In this document: positions 35,160 through 43,501 of the stretch, piece after piece | Layout: each line of letters opens with the position of its first letter | Position numbering within the stretch: the stretch's first letter is position 1 | Assembly (NCBI GenBank): GCA_039714395.1 | Contig: JBDLJH010000001.1 | Location: 186,001 to 250,000 of the forward strand | DNA: 64,000 nucleotides | Direction: 5' to 3' | From: JAPHSX01 sp039714395 | GTDB taxonomy: Bacteria > Pseudomonadota > Gammaproteobacteria > Thiohalomonadales > Thiohalomonadaceae | Notes under the pieces: model-generated | Told to the model about the DNA's origin: nothing | What the model saw: only the letters and a program-made list of their open reading frames with translations | The model's database searches: none | Translations under genes and position numbers: made by a program

Positions 35160-38100
35160 TCACTTGAGCTGACTCTCTTTATGTTTAAGTTTGTTCAGGC
35201 TGTCCAAGACACAGTTTCGAAGCCTTTTTAGCTCTACGATAGTTGTTTGTAGAGGTTCGCTATCACCATTGGTAAGGAGTTCGGCGGTCTGCTTGATGAG
35301 GTTGTGTACATACTGGTGATTAGCCACCATATGGCTAAATTCAGACTGTTTTCCATAGCGTTCATCACCCTCATTATCCAGCCATTTTCCGAATTTACAG
35401 TGGTGAGCATCATCGAAATTGATCGGTAACATAGAAGGGGCTTTCTGCTCGAGCGCGTTCAGTACTCTTCCTACCCATCGATGGTGTTCCACGGCCATGA
35501 CCAGGAGTGAAAAATCAGTATCGTTCTGACTTATCCCTCCAGCTTGCTTCCACTCTAGTGGGATCTGGAAATTATTTATCCATACAGGCAGTTGCTCGGC
35601 AGGCATCGAACGGGCAATACCGTACCCCTGGGCAATGTCGCAGCCCAGATTCAACAGCAAGGTACCGTGTTGTACAGATTCCACACCTTCGGCGACCGGG
35701 GTGCGGTTAAAAGCGTGGGCCAGTCCAAGTATGCCTTCAGTGATAGCCAGGTCATCCGGGTCGTCGAGCAGATCGCGCACGAAGCTCTGATCAATCTTCA
35801 GCACAGCAGCCGGCAGACGTTTCAGATAGGTCAATGAGGAGTAGCCGGTACCGAAATCGTCCAGGGCAAATTGAATGCCCAGCTTTTTGCACTCATCCAT
35901 GATTCGACTGATATGTCCGATATCGTGAAGGGCCGTAGATTCAAGGATCTCCAGTTCCAGCTGTTCGGCTGGAACATCATTAAACTCGTTCAACAGGCTC
36001 TTTAGTGCGGCGACAAAGTGGTGGTTCTTTAGCTGCTGCGCATCGACATTAACGCTGACCTTCATCTCTAGCCCCTCGGCTTGCCATGCCTGTATCTGGG
36101 TGAGGGCCTGATGTAATACCCAGTTGCCTATCTCGACAATGAGTGGAGTCTGCTCTATGGAAGGTAGAAATACGGCCGGCTCAAGCAGCCCTCTGTGTGG
36201 ATGCTGCCAGCGGATCAGGGCCTCTACGCCAACCACTTCTCCCGTTCGCATGTTGACCTTGGGCTGGTAGAACAGACGAAGCTGTTTTTTGGCCAGTGCC
36301 ACCTCGATCTCCTGCTGCATAGCATGTGTAGCGGTTGCTTTCTGCTCCTCGCTGGCATCGAAGAAGCTGTAACGATTCTTACCCTGACGTTTGGCGACAT
36401 ACATCGCCTGATCCGCATGGCGCAGCAAGATGTCGGGTTCACCTTCATTGAGTGGATAGAGGGCGATGCCGATACTGGCAGAAATGGTGACGGTCATATA
36501 CGACAGCTTATAGGGTTGGGCGATGGCTTGTAGAATACGTTCCAGTGCCTGTTCCAGTTCATCAATACTGCTCAGGTCAGGCATCAACAAAACAAATTCA
36601 TCACCTCCCAGACGCGCCACCGTATCTCCGGTGCGCATTGAACTCTGGAGTCGTTCGGCCACTTCAATGAGTACCTGATCACCAGCCTTGTGACCATGTG
36701 TATCGTTAATAGGTTTGAAGCCATCCAGATCGAGATAACAGATTGCTACCAGTTTTTTGTTACGTTTTGCCTGAGTGAGTGCCTGTTGCATACGATCGCG
36801 CAACAATAGCCGATTCGGTAAACCCGTCAGGGCGTCGTTATAGGCAATCCGCTCCAGCTCGGCCGCATGCTCTTTAAGGTAAGTTATATCGTAAAAGACG
36901 GCCACATAGTGTTGTACCTTGCCGGCTTCGTCGCGTACCGCATCGATACTGAGCCGCTCGGAGTAGACTTCCCCCGATTTTCTACGGTTCCATATCTCTC
37001 CATGCCAGTTGCCGGTTGTTTGCAATATCTGCCACATCTCCGCATAGAATTCAGGGGGTTGTGCACCGGAACCGAAGATGTTTGGATTCTTACCAATGAC
37101 CTCTTTGCGTGAATAGCCGGTGAGTTTGAGACAGGCGGGGTTGACGTTGACGATACGATTGCTCGCATCGGTGATAACGATGCCCTCCTGAGAGTGGGCA
37201 AAAACGCTAGCGGCGAGGCGCAGTTGTTCTTGTGCTGTCTTCTGCTCAGTAATATCTTCTACGATACCGTCAATTATGATCTGGTTATCGACCTCATTCC
37301 TGACAGGATGTGAGGAGACATGAATAGTGCGTTCATCACCATCGGGGTGGATAAAGCGTACATCAAATTGAACAAAATCGGCCTTACCCTCAATTTGCTG
37401 GGTGATATAGGATTGTGCCTGTAGTACATCCTCTGGTAACCAGTTCACCTGCTCTGCCCAGGACTTGCCCAGTACCTCATCTTTTGAAAGGCCAAACAGT
37501 GAGGCTATCCCATCACTCACATAGGTCAATTTACCCGACAGTGCCTGATGGCTGTAGATAACGAATTTGTCACCAATATCATCTACCAGACGTTGATATT
37601 TCGACTGGCTTTGTTGTAGCGCCAATTCGGTCTGCTTGCGTTCGGTGATATCAGAGTGGGTACCGATAAAGCGCAGGGGGTACCCCTTTTCATCACGTGC
37701 AACAACTTTCCCCCTGCCGCGTATCCACATGTAGTCGCCGTCCTTGCGCAGGAACCTGAATTCGATATCAAAGGACTTGCTCTCCCCCGCATAATGCTGC
37801 TCAGTAGCAAATAGTGCCATCCGGACATCATCGGGATGGAGCCGCTTCTGCCACTCCTCAAATGAACTTGGGAACTCATTGGGCTGATAACCGGCCATGG
37901 TGTAGTAACGGGAATCAAAAACAACAGTATTGTTGACTAAATCCCAATCCCATATTCCGTCATTGGCCACAGACATCGCCAGCTCAAAACGTTGTTCGCT
38001 CTCTTTAAGCGCCTGTTCAACCTCCCTGCGGGCGGTAATGTTCTCTTTAACTGCTACATAGTGGGTGGTTTTCCCTGTCTCATCCTTCACCGGCGAGATG

Positions 38101-40211
38101 GCGGCGAACTCCCAGTAGAGCGAACCGTCCTTGCGTTTGTTGTGCAGTTCGCCTTGCCACTCCTCGCCAGCCGTCAGGGTATCCCACATCGACTGGTAGA
38201 AGGCCTTATCCTGGTGGCCGGATTGCAAAATCCTCGGGTTCTGGCCGAGCACCTCTTCCAGTGCATAACCGGTGGAGTGGGTAAAGGCCGGATTGACAAA
38301 TTCGATATTGGCATCCAGATCGGTAATGACAATGGTGCTATGACTCTGTTCGACGGCACGGGAGAGCTTGCGAAGCTGTTCCTCGGCCGCGGCACTTTCG
38401 GTGATATCGCGGCCGATGATGACAAGTGCCTTGCGTTCGCCAGATGCTTGGAACAGGGGCATTTTCCGGACTTCAAATGTCCGCAACTCCCCATCGGGGG
38501 TGATCACCTCTTCGTAATCGATGGAGATGTCCTTTGAATTCCAGGCGGCCTCATCGCTAATGATGCACTCCTCATGGGCAGCATGGAAATCGGGTCTCTC
38601 AGCACCGAGTTCAGCATCGGTTTTATCCTGCCAGGGATAATCATTAACCTGAAAGAGTTCCCGGGCGAGTTGATTGGTCAGTTGCCAATGGCCTTCACCA
38701 TCCTTTAAGAACACGGCATCAGGCAGTGTCTCCATGAAGATGATCAGTTGTTCCTGATATTCGAGACGTTCTGCCTCTGCCTGCATACGTGCGCTGATGT
38801 CGATATGGGTACCGCTCATCCAGAGCGGAGAGCCATCAGGCGCCCACTCAATGACCCGACCTTGATCGTGGATCCAGACCCAGTGTCCCGCCTTATGTTT
38901 CATGCGAAAATCGGCTTCGTAGTAGTCAGAACCCCCGGTGAAATGCTGCTCCAGGATCTCCTGTGTAGCTTGCAAATCATCCGCATGGGTTAGCCCCATC
39001 CAGGTCTCTATGCTGATGGGTGAGAGCTCATGCAGGGTATAGCCGAGCATCTCCGCCCAGCGATCGTTATATATCGTTTCGCCGGTTTGAATATTCCACT
39101 CCCAGGTACCTGCCTGTGTGGCATCGATGATCTGCTGTATCCGCTCGGCGTATTCTCTGGTTACATTCTGCTGCCTGATTAATTTCTGATTCCGGTGTGC
39201 AAGAAGCCACATCAAGTAACTGACACTAACAAGTAGCAGTAGTAGAAGAATTACCCCTTCATTGTGCTTTTCCCAAACATCCCACAAGGTAAAGTCTGGC
39301 GCCTGCTCATAAGGCGGTAGTCGCAGTGCACGCGCAACCTCTTCTACCGGCAGATAATCGGCTGGTGGGGCGAATCCGGCAATACCGACGGCACGAGCGA
39401 TGGGGTGTTCGGCCTCCAATGCCAGTAGCACGGAGGCAATACGGCTTACTATGCGCTGGTTAACATGAGACAGGGCGATGAAGGGCCACTCCGGATAGAG
39501 CCGGGTGGAGGAGGCAAAGGGAAAAGCGGACAGGTTCTGGCGATTGATCACTTTTATTTGCGCCATATCGAGCTTACCGTTGTGGCTCAGATCCTCTAGC
39601 ACCTCGGTGCGGACAAAGCCGACATCGGCATGGCCAGTGAGAACAGCCTCCACTACGGCGTCATGACGCCCCATCTCTATCAAGCTGACATCTTGTGGCA
39701 GTTCGATGCCGGCCTGCAGCAGCTCGTAGGCCTGGGTCTGGTAGCCGCCCAGATATTTGGTACCGGGTATTGCAATCCGCTGTCCCTTGATATCAGTCAG
39801 TTGCTTGATATCGTTTCGTCCGATGCTGGTGAAGATGACACCGCCGAGATTTTGGGTTTCCGTTCCACCACTTCCCCGCTTGATGAGGGTAGCGATAGCA
39901 CCGGTGAGTTTGCTGCGGTTGCGTAGCAGGATGTAGTGGCGGGGATTGGTAAAGATAAAGTCGAGCTGCTTATGTGCCAGAGCCTCTTCTATCTCTTTCA
40001 ACTCCAGTACTCGCAGCTCGATGCGGGTCGCCGTAAGTTGAGTATTCAGGTAATCGACCAGTGGCTGGTATCGTGCCTCGATAATCGGTTTGGGGCGATA
40101 GGCAAAGACCCCAAGGGTGAGTTCGCTTTTCAGGGTTTCGGCGGCCTGAAGCGTTTCGCAAGCAACGAGTGCCAGGGTGATCCACAGTTGTGCGAATAGG
40201 CGCCTTCTCAT
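35160..40211 (-). CDS. periplasmic-binding / six-PAS / GGDEF / EAL / CZB receptor
   Basis: A 1683-residue signalling protein. Domains in order: signal peptide; PhnD-like periplasmic binding domain (about 25-300; ELTLGVFAYRPKPIIEARYQ); a transmembrane helix near 318-338 (VILLLLLLVSVSYLMWLL); six PAS domains (about 350-1115); GGDEF domain near 1125-1285 with intact ARLGGDEF; EAL domain near 1300-1540 with intact EALIRWQHP; and a C-terminal CZB zinc-binding domain (about 1560-1650) with HHCKFGKWL and further histidines. It probably converts a periplasmic ligand and zinc or redox state into cyclic-di-GMP synthesis or breakdown. Both catalytic motifs look active, so the net output is open. No phosphonate genes adjoin. 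Confidence 0.9.
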   Translation of the reverse strand: MRRRLFAQLWITLALVACETLQAAETLKSELTLGVFAYRPKPIIEARYQPLVDYLNTQLTATRIELRVLELKEIEEALAHKQLDFIFTNPRHYILLRNRSKLTGAIATLIKRGSGGTETQNLGGVIFTSIGRNDIKQLTDIKGQRIAIPGTKYLGGYQTQAYELLQAGIELPQDVSLIEMGRHDAVVEAVLTGHADVGFVRTEVLEDLSHNGKLDMAQIKVINRQNLSAFPFASSTRLYPEWPFIALSHVNQRIVSRIASVLLALEAEHPIARAVGIAGFAPPADYLPVEEVARALRLPPYEQAPDFTLWDVWEKHNEGVILLLLLLVSVSYLMWLLAHRNQKLIRQQNVTREYAERIQQIIDATQAGTWEWNIQTGETIYNDRWAEMLGYTLHELSPISIETWMGLTHADDLQATQEILEQHFTGGSDYYEADFRMKHKAGHWVWIHDQGRVIEWAPDGSPLWMSGTHIDISARMQAEAERLEYQEQLIIFMETLPDAVFLKDGEGHWQLTNQLARELFQVNDYPWQDKTDAELGAERPDFHAAHEECIISDEAAWNSKDISIDYEEVITPDGELRTFEVRKMPLFQASGERKALVIIGRDITESAAAEEQLRKLSRAVEQSHSTIVITDLDANIEFVNPAFTHSTGYALEEVLGQNPRILQSGHQDKAFYQSMWDTLTAGEEWQGELHNKRKDGSLYWEFAAISPVKDETGKTTHYVAVKENITARREVEQALKESEQRFELAMSVANDGIWDWDLVNNTVVFDSRYYTMAGYQPNEFPSSFEEWQKRLHPDDVRMALFATEQHYAGESKSFDIEFRFLRKDGDYMWIRGRGKVVARDEKGYPLRFIGTHSDITERKQTELALQQSQSKYQRLVDDIGDKFVIYSHQALSGKLTYVSDGIASLFGLSKDEVLGKSWAEQVNWLPEDVLQAQSYITQQIEGKADFVQFDVRFIHPDGDERTIHVSSHPVRNEVDNQIIIDGIVEDITEQKTAQEQLRLAASVFAHSQEGIVITDASNRIVNVNPACLKLTGYSRKEVIGKNPNIFGSGAQPPEFYAEMWQILQTTGNWHGEIWNRRKSGEVYSERLSIDAVRDEAGKVQHYVAVFYDITYLKEHAAELERIAYNDALTGLPNRLLLRDRMQQALTQAKRNKKLVAICYLDLDGFKPINDTHGHKAGDQVLIEVAERLQSSMRTGDTVARLGGDEFVLLMPDLSSIDELEQALERILQAIAQPYKLSYMTVTISASIGIALYPLNEGEPDILLRHADQAMYVAKRQGKNRYSFFDASEEQKATATHAMQQEIEVALAKKQLRLFYQPKVNMRTGEVVGVEALIRWQHPHRGLLEPAVFLPSIEQTPLIVEIGNWVLHQALTQIQAWQAEGLEMKVSVNVDAQQLKNHHFVAALKSLLNEFNDVPAEQLELEILESTALHDIGHISRIMDECKKLGIQFALDDFGTGYSSLTYLKRLPAAVLKIDQSFVRDLLDDPDDLAITEGILGLAHAFNRTPVAEGVESVQHGTLLLNLGCDIAQGYGIARSMPAEQLPVWINNFQIPLEWKQAGGISQNDTDFSLLVMAVEHHRWVGRVLNALEQKAPSMLPINFDDAHHCKFGKWLDNEGDERYGKQSEFSHMVANHQYVHNLIKQTAELLTNGDSEPLQTTIVELKRLRNCVLDSLNKLKHKESQLK

Positions 40212-40773
40212 TAATTACTCTCTCATATCTATCGGTAGATAGCTGGCACCAAACAGGTTGCCCAGCCTATCTGGGTGAGACAGTACTCCATGTTGTGTCT
40301 TTAAGTGATTATGCCGCTGTCTTCAGGTGGCAGCAAAGTAGTAATGGTTGCCGGCAAGGTTGGGCAGTAGAATGCTGCTCAGCACCTGCTCCACCATAGT
40401 GCTCCTTTTTCGGCCGGCGATATGGTGTGGGGCATCCTGTTGGCTGATGTACAGATGCTATAGCGCACAGAAAAAGCTGCCAGCAGCACATCCATTTTAA
40501 CTGAGATATTGAAAACTAGCACCATGGTCAGTGACATACCATCGGCGCGAGCGAGCCAGATGCATGGTGTTATTAACTCTCATGATGCCTTATTAGGATA
40601 TTCTAATGGAGTATTTGTATTGAGTCTACTTACACCAGTGACATGTCTCTGACCATATTGCCCATAAAAACGGAGGATGCGTAGGTTGATTGAATCAGCA
40701 CACTACTCGACCGGAGTAGGTTAAAGTTCCTGCTGAATTACCTATCCTCATACAATTGAGGTATAAGGTCGCT
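40212..40773. other. 562-bp intergenic region with inverted repeats
   Basis: No gene is supported here. ATGGTCAGTGACAT (40524-40537) and ATGTCTCTGACCAT (40643-40656) are inverted copies with one mismatch, 105 bp apart. A near-palindrome ATTAGGATATTCTAAT lies at 40592-40607 between them. The region must carry the promoters of the receptor (minus) and of the RIO kinase gene (plus); I could not assign them. Confidence 0.4.
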
Positions 40774-41631
40774 ATGAAAACACCGAAACGAATTCAGCCC
40801 CTGATTGAGGATGGCCTGGTGGATGAGGTCATCCGCCCATTGATGAGCGGTAAAGAGGCCGCGGTCTATCTGGTGCGTTGTGGTTCTGAGATCCGCTGCG
40901 CCAAGGTCTATAAGGAGGCGGATAAGCGTAGCTTCAAACAGGCCGTTCAGTATCAGGAAGGCCGTAAGGTACGTAATAGCCGTCGCGCACGCGCTATGGA
41001 AAAGGGCTCCAGGTTCGGTCGTAATGAGCAGGAGCAGGCCTGGCAGAACACTGAAGTGGATGCGCTCTATCGTCTGGCCGATGCAGCCGTGCGCGTGCCG
41101 CAGCCCTATGGCTGCTTTGACGGTGTCTTGTTGATGGAGCTGATTACCGGTGACGATGGCCAGGTGGCACCTCGCCTGAACGATGTCTCTATGTCCGCCG
41201 AACAAGCACGAGAAGATTTCCTTGTCGTCATGCAATACGTGGTACGCATGCTCTGTGTCGGGTTAGTGCATGGTGATCTGTCAGAATTTAATGTGTTGGT
41301 GGATGAATACGGCCCAGTGATTATCGACTTGCCTCAAGTGGTGGATGCCGCGGCCAATAATAACGCCCAGTGGATGTTGGAACGGGATGTTAACAGTATT
41401 ACTACCTATTACTCACAGTACGCTCCCGAATTGCTAAAGACCAACTATGGCAAGGAAATATGGGCTCTGTATGAAAATGGTGAGTTGACCCCAGAGTTTG
41501 AGTTAACGGGCTACTTTGAGGAAAGCACGAAAGCCGCCGATGTGGATGTGGTAATGCAGGAAATTAAAGCTGCAATGCTCGAAGAGCAAGAGCGGCAAAG
41601 ACGCCTGCGCGAGGCGGAAGAGCCGGATTAA
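40774..41631 (+). CDS. RIO1-family serine/threonine kinase
   Basis: The 285-residue protein is a RIO-type kinase: a P-loop-like LMSGKEAAVYLVRCG with the ATP lysine in CAKVYKEAD, the catalytic loop GLVHGDLSEFNVLVDE and the metal-binding aspartate in VIIDLPQVVD. RIO kinases mature the small ribosomal subunit in eukaryotes and archaea; bacterial members are less well known. The C-terminal 40 residues form a charged helix (MLEEQERQRRLREAEE). ATG 40774 is preferred to TTG 40756. A MITE-like element begins 12 bp after the stop. Confidence 0.9.
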   Translation: MKTPKRIQPLIEDGLVDEVIRPLMSGKEAAVYLVRCGSEIRCAKVYKEADKRSFKQAVQYQEGRKVRNSRRARAMEKGSRFGRNEQEQAWQNTEVDALYRLADAAVRVPQPYGCFDGVLLMELITGDDGQVAPRLNDVSMSAEQAREDFLVVMQYVVRMLCVGLVHGDLSEFNVLVDEYGPVIIDLPQVVDAAANNNAQWMLERDVNSITTYYSQYAPELLKTNYGKEIWALYENGELTPEFELTGYFEESTKAADVDVVMQEIKAAMLEEQERQRRLREAEEPD

Positions 41632-41642
41632 TCAGTCGTATG

Positions 41643-41810
41643 TATAGGGCACCTCTAAATATTCATGAGCACGCATTTTGAACGCTCATATCCGCACTAT
41701 CTGTGTTGCAAATCTTCGCAATAGCTAGCTATTACGTGCGATTTGCGCCTTGATAGTACAAATCTGAGCATCCAGTCTGCTGCACTCAGAATATTTAGCG
41801 GTACCCTATA
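41643..41810. mobile_element. 168-bp MITE-like palindromic element
   Basis: The left end (41644-41664) and right end (41789-41809) are inverted repeats matching at 19 of 21 positions, beginning ATAGGG...CTAAATATTC. With one more base each side the ends read TATAGGG and CCCTATA, so TA stands at both borders, as in Tc1/mariner and IS630-type insertions. The arms keep matching inwards (GCTCA, CACTATC, GCAAATC) to a centre at the perfect palindrome AATAGCTAGCTATT, so the element folds end to end. It has no open frame. Confidence 0.65.
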
Positions 41811-42074
41811 TTTATTAGCAATATTTCTCTCTGTCCCAGAAAAACCTTAAAAACATTTAATATCCCAGCCTCTATCTGAGGCTGTAGCTATAACCATAAA
41901 ATCTTTAAGATAAATGTCCGTCTTGCCAACTCCATGTAGAGCATTTGTGCGCCGGTATCAGCTGTGGCCACGAATATAAAAATATTTTCTCCAGATTGTA
42001 AGGTTTTGTCATCCGTAGCGACAAACAGACAGAACAACGCTAAAACAACACAAGCTGATTAATGGAGAATGCAG
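41811..42074. promoter_or_regulatory. leader region of the peroxiredoxin gene
   Basis: No gene is seen. CAGCCTC (41866-41872) and GAGGCTG (41878-41884) form a perfect 7-bp hairpin with a 5-base loop and no T tract. A GTGGCCAC palindrome lies near 41966 and AT-rich sequence follows it. The Shine-Dalgarno GGAG (42064-42067) ends the region. Confidence 0.3.
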
Positions 42075-42641
42075 ATGATTACCTTGAAAACTGATGATAT
42101 GGCCCCGGATTTCGCTATGATCGATCTCAATGGCGATACCATACGCCTGGCTGACTATAAAGGTGAGAAGGTACTGCTTAGCTTCTTCCGTTATGCCACC
42201 TGCCCTTTCTGCACCGTACGCTTCGTGCGCCTGACACAGGAGGTGGAACGCTATGCCGAGCAGGGGATTCAGGTGATCGCGGTATTCGAATCCAGCTCCG
42301 ATTACATCCAGGAGTATCTGGGCCGCCGTGGTCTGCCCTTCCCGGTTATCCCTGACCCGCAAGGGGAGCTATATGCCCGCTACGGCATCAAGAAGTCGTT
42401 ACCCGGTCTGATGCTCGGTATGTTCCGCATGCCAACGATGCTGCGTGCCCTGTTCGATCCTGACTACCGCATGGCCAAACCTGATGCCGACATCACCCGT
42501 ATACCCGCCGACTTCCTTATTGGGACGGATCAAATTATTGCCGATAGCTACTATGGTAGTGATATTGGTGATCATATCCCCTTCAAACGTATTGATAGCT
42601 TTGCCGAGCAGGGCGTGGACGTGATGATGAGCCATACTTAA
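42075..42641 (+). CDS. peroxiredoxin-like (AhpC/TSA fold) protein
   Basis: The 188-residue thioredoxin-fold protein begins MITLKTDDMAPDFAMIDLNG and has the redox motif RYATCPFCTVRF near residue 44, a CxxC in place of the PxxxTxxC of classical peroxiredoxins. VIAVFESSSDYIQEYLGRRG and FLIGTDQIIADSYYGSDIGD match the redoxin family often annotated as peroxiredoxin-like. ATG 42075 follows GGAG by seven bases; the ATG at 42069 is too close. Probably cytoplasmic, as no signal is seen. It is the first gene of the plus-strand accessory block. Confidence 0.85.
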   Translation: MITLKTDDMAPDFAMIDLNGDTIRLADYKGEKVLLSFFRYATCPFCTVRFVRLTQEVERYAEQGIQVIAVFESSSDYIQEYLGRRGLPFPVIPDPQGELYARYGIKKSLPGLMLGMFRMPTMLRALFDPDYRMAKPDADITRIPADFLIGTDQIIADSYYGSDIGDHIPFKRIDSFAEQGVDVMMSHT

Positions 42642-42676
42642 GCCATCCACCCTGATCAATATAATGAGGAGATGCC

Positions 42677-43102
42677 ATGAGCAACTTCATGAGTCAATAC
42701 AACGGGCCATTGACGGGCCTGCTGCGTTGGACACAACTGGATGTACTCGGTGCTGCGCTCAACAGTAGCAACGATGGTGGGTGGTACGTCTACTATGTGG
42801 GTGAAGAGGTACCATCGGCAGCCATAAGTGCACCACAGTTTGAGCACTTTGTTCAGGAGATCACGAATCTGTTGCGAAGCGATCATCAGGAAGAGTATCT
42901 GGGCATTGTCTATGTAGATGATCTGGATAAGCCAGGTTTTGTGAAGATCTATGACCCCAACAATCTTGGCGCCGCCTGCGGGAGTAGTGGTATGCGCGTA
43001 CTACCCGGCTGGACTCTGAGCCGCTGCGCCCCCGTTGACCTTCAGGCTGAGTTCCCCAACTCCGGTGGTCGTCGTCGCTGGTGGCAGGGGCTGTTTGCCT
43101 GA
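42677..43102 (+). CDS. conserved-looking protein of unknown function
   Basis: The 141-residue soluble protein (start MSNFMSQYNGPLTGLLRWTQ) has GAGGAG upstream of the ATG. It contains IVYVDDLDKPGFVKIYDPNN and a C-terminal CGSSGMRVLPGWTLSRCAP with two cysteines, then a basic GGRRRWWQGLFA end. No signal peptide and no recognised domain. It lies 35 bp after the peroxiredoxin-like gene and 14 bp before the next unknown gene, so the three are probably cotranscribed. Confidence 0.75.
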   Translation: MSNFMSQYNGPLTGLLRWTQLDVLGAALNSSNDGGWYVYYVGEEVPSAAISAPQFEHFVQEITNLLRSDHQEEYLGIVYVDDLDKPGFVKIYDPNNLGAACGSSGMRVLPGWTLSRCAPVDLQAEFPNSGGRRRWWQGLFA

Positions 43103-43116
43103 ATAGGGGGAGTACC

Positions 43117-43485
43117 ATGAGTATCGAGATAACTATTAGCGGGAAGCCAGTACAGGTTGAGTTGAGTCCTGCAGCCAGCCATGCCATGCAGCAGCGTACG
43201 GAGCCACTGTTGGCCGAGATGGAACTCTATTTCAGCTGTCTGGTACGCAAGAAGGTACGTTTTCATAGTGCTAATGAAAGCAGGGATGCGGAACGAGTTT
43301 TCGTCAATGAGCAGCTTGTGGTGAGTTTTCGTCCTGTTATGACCCAGTCGTGTAGTGTCGACTCGGTGGAGTCTGCTGCACCGCCGGTGACCGATTTCCC
43401 TATCACCACCCCGGCGGCCTTTGTACCACATTGGCTGCGCATCGATTTTAGTGATAACCAGTGGCAAGGGGAATTCGGCTATTAG
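43117..43485 (+). CDS. small soluble protein of unknown function
   Basis: The 122-residue protein starts MSIEITISGKPVQVELSPAA after GGGGGAG. It has a MELYFSCLVRKKVRFHSANE segment and ends WLRIDFSDNQWQGEFGY. It has two cysteines and no signal peptide or known motif. Its place directly before an exported multiheme cytochrome suggests a shared process, but nothing in the sequence names it. Confidence 0.7.
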   Translation: MSIEITISGKPVQVELSPAASHAMQQRTEPLLAEMELYFSCLVRKKVRFHSANESRDAERVFVNEQLVVSFRPVMTQSCSVDSVESAAPPVTDFPITTPAAFVPHWLRIDFSDNQWQGEFGY

Positions 43486-43501
43486 CACTGAATTTAATAA
43501 A

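Noticed and set aside
40250..40270. TGGCACCAAACAGGTTGCC as a second sigma-54 promoter
   Set aside because: Both half sites look right but GG and GC are 13 bases apart; sigma-54 needs ten.
40740..40773. TTG 40756 as start of the RIO kinase gene
   Set aside because: Adds six residues with no family match; ATG 40774 gives the usual short N-terminus.
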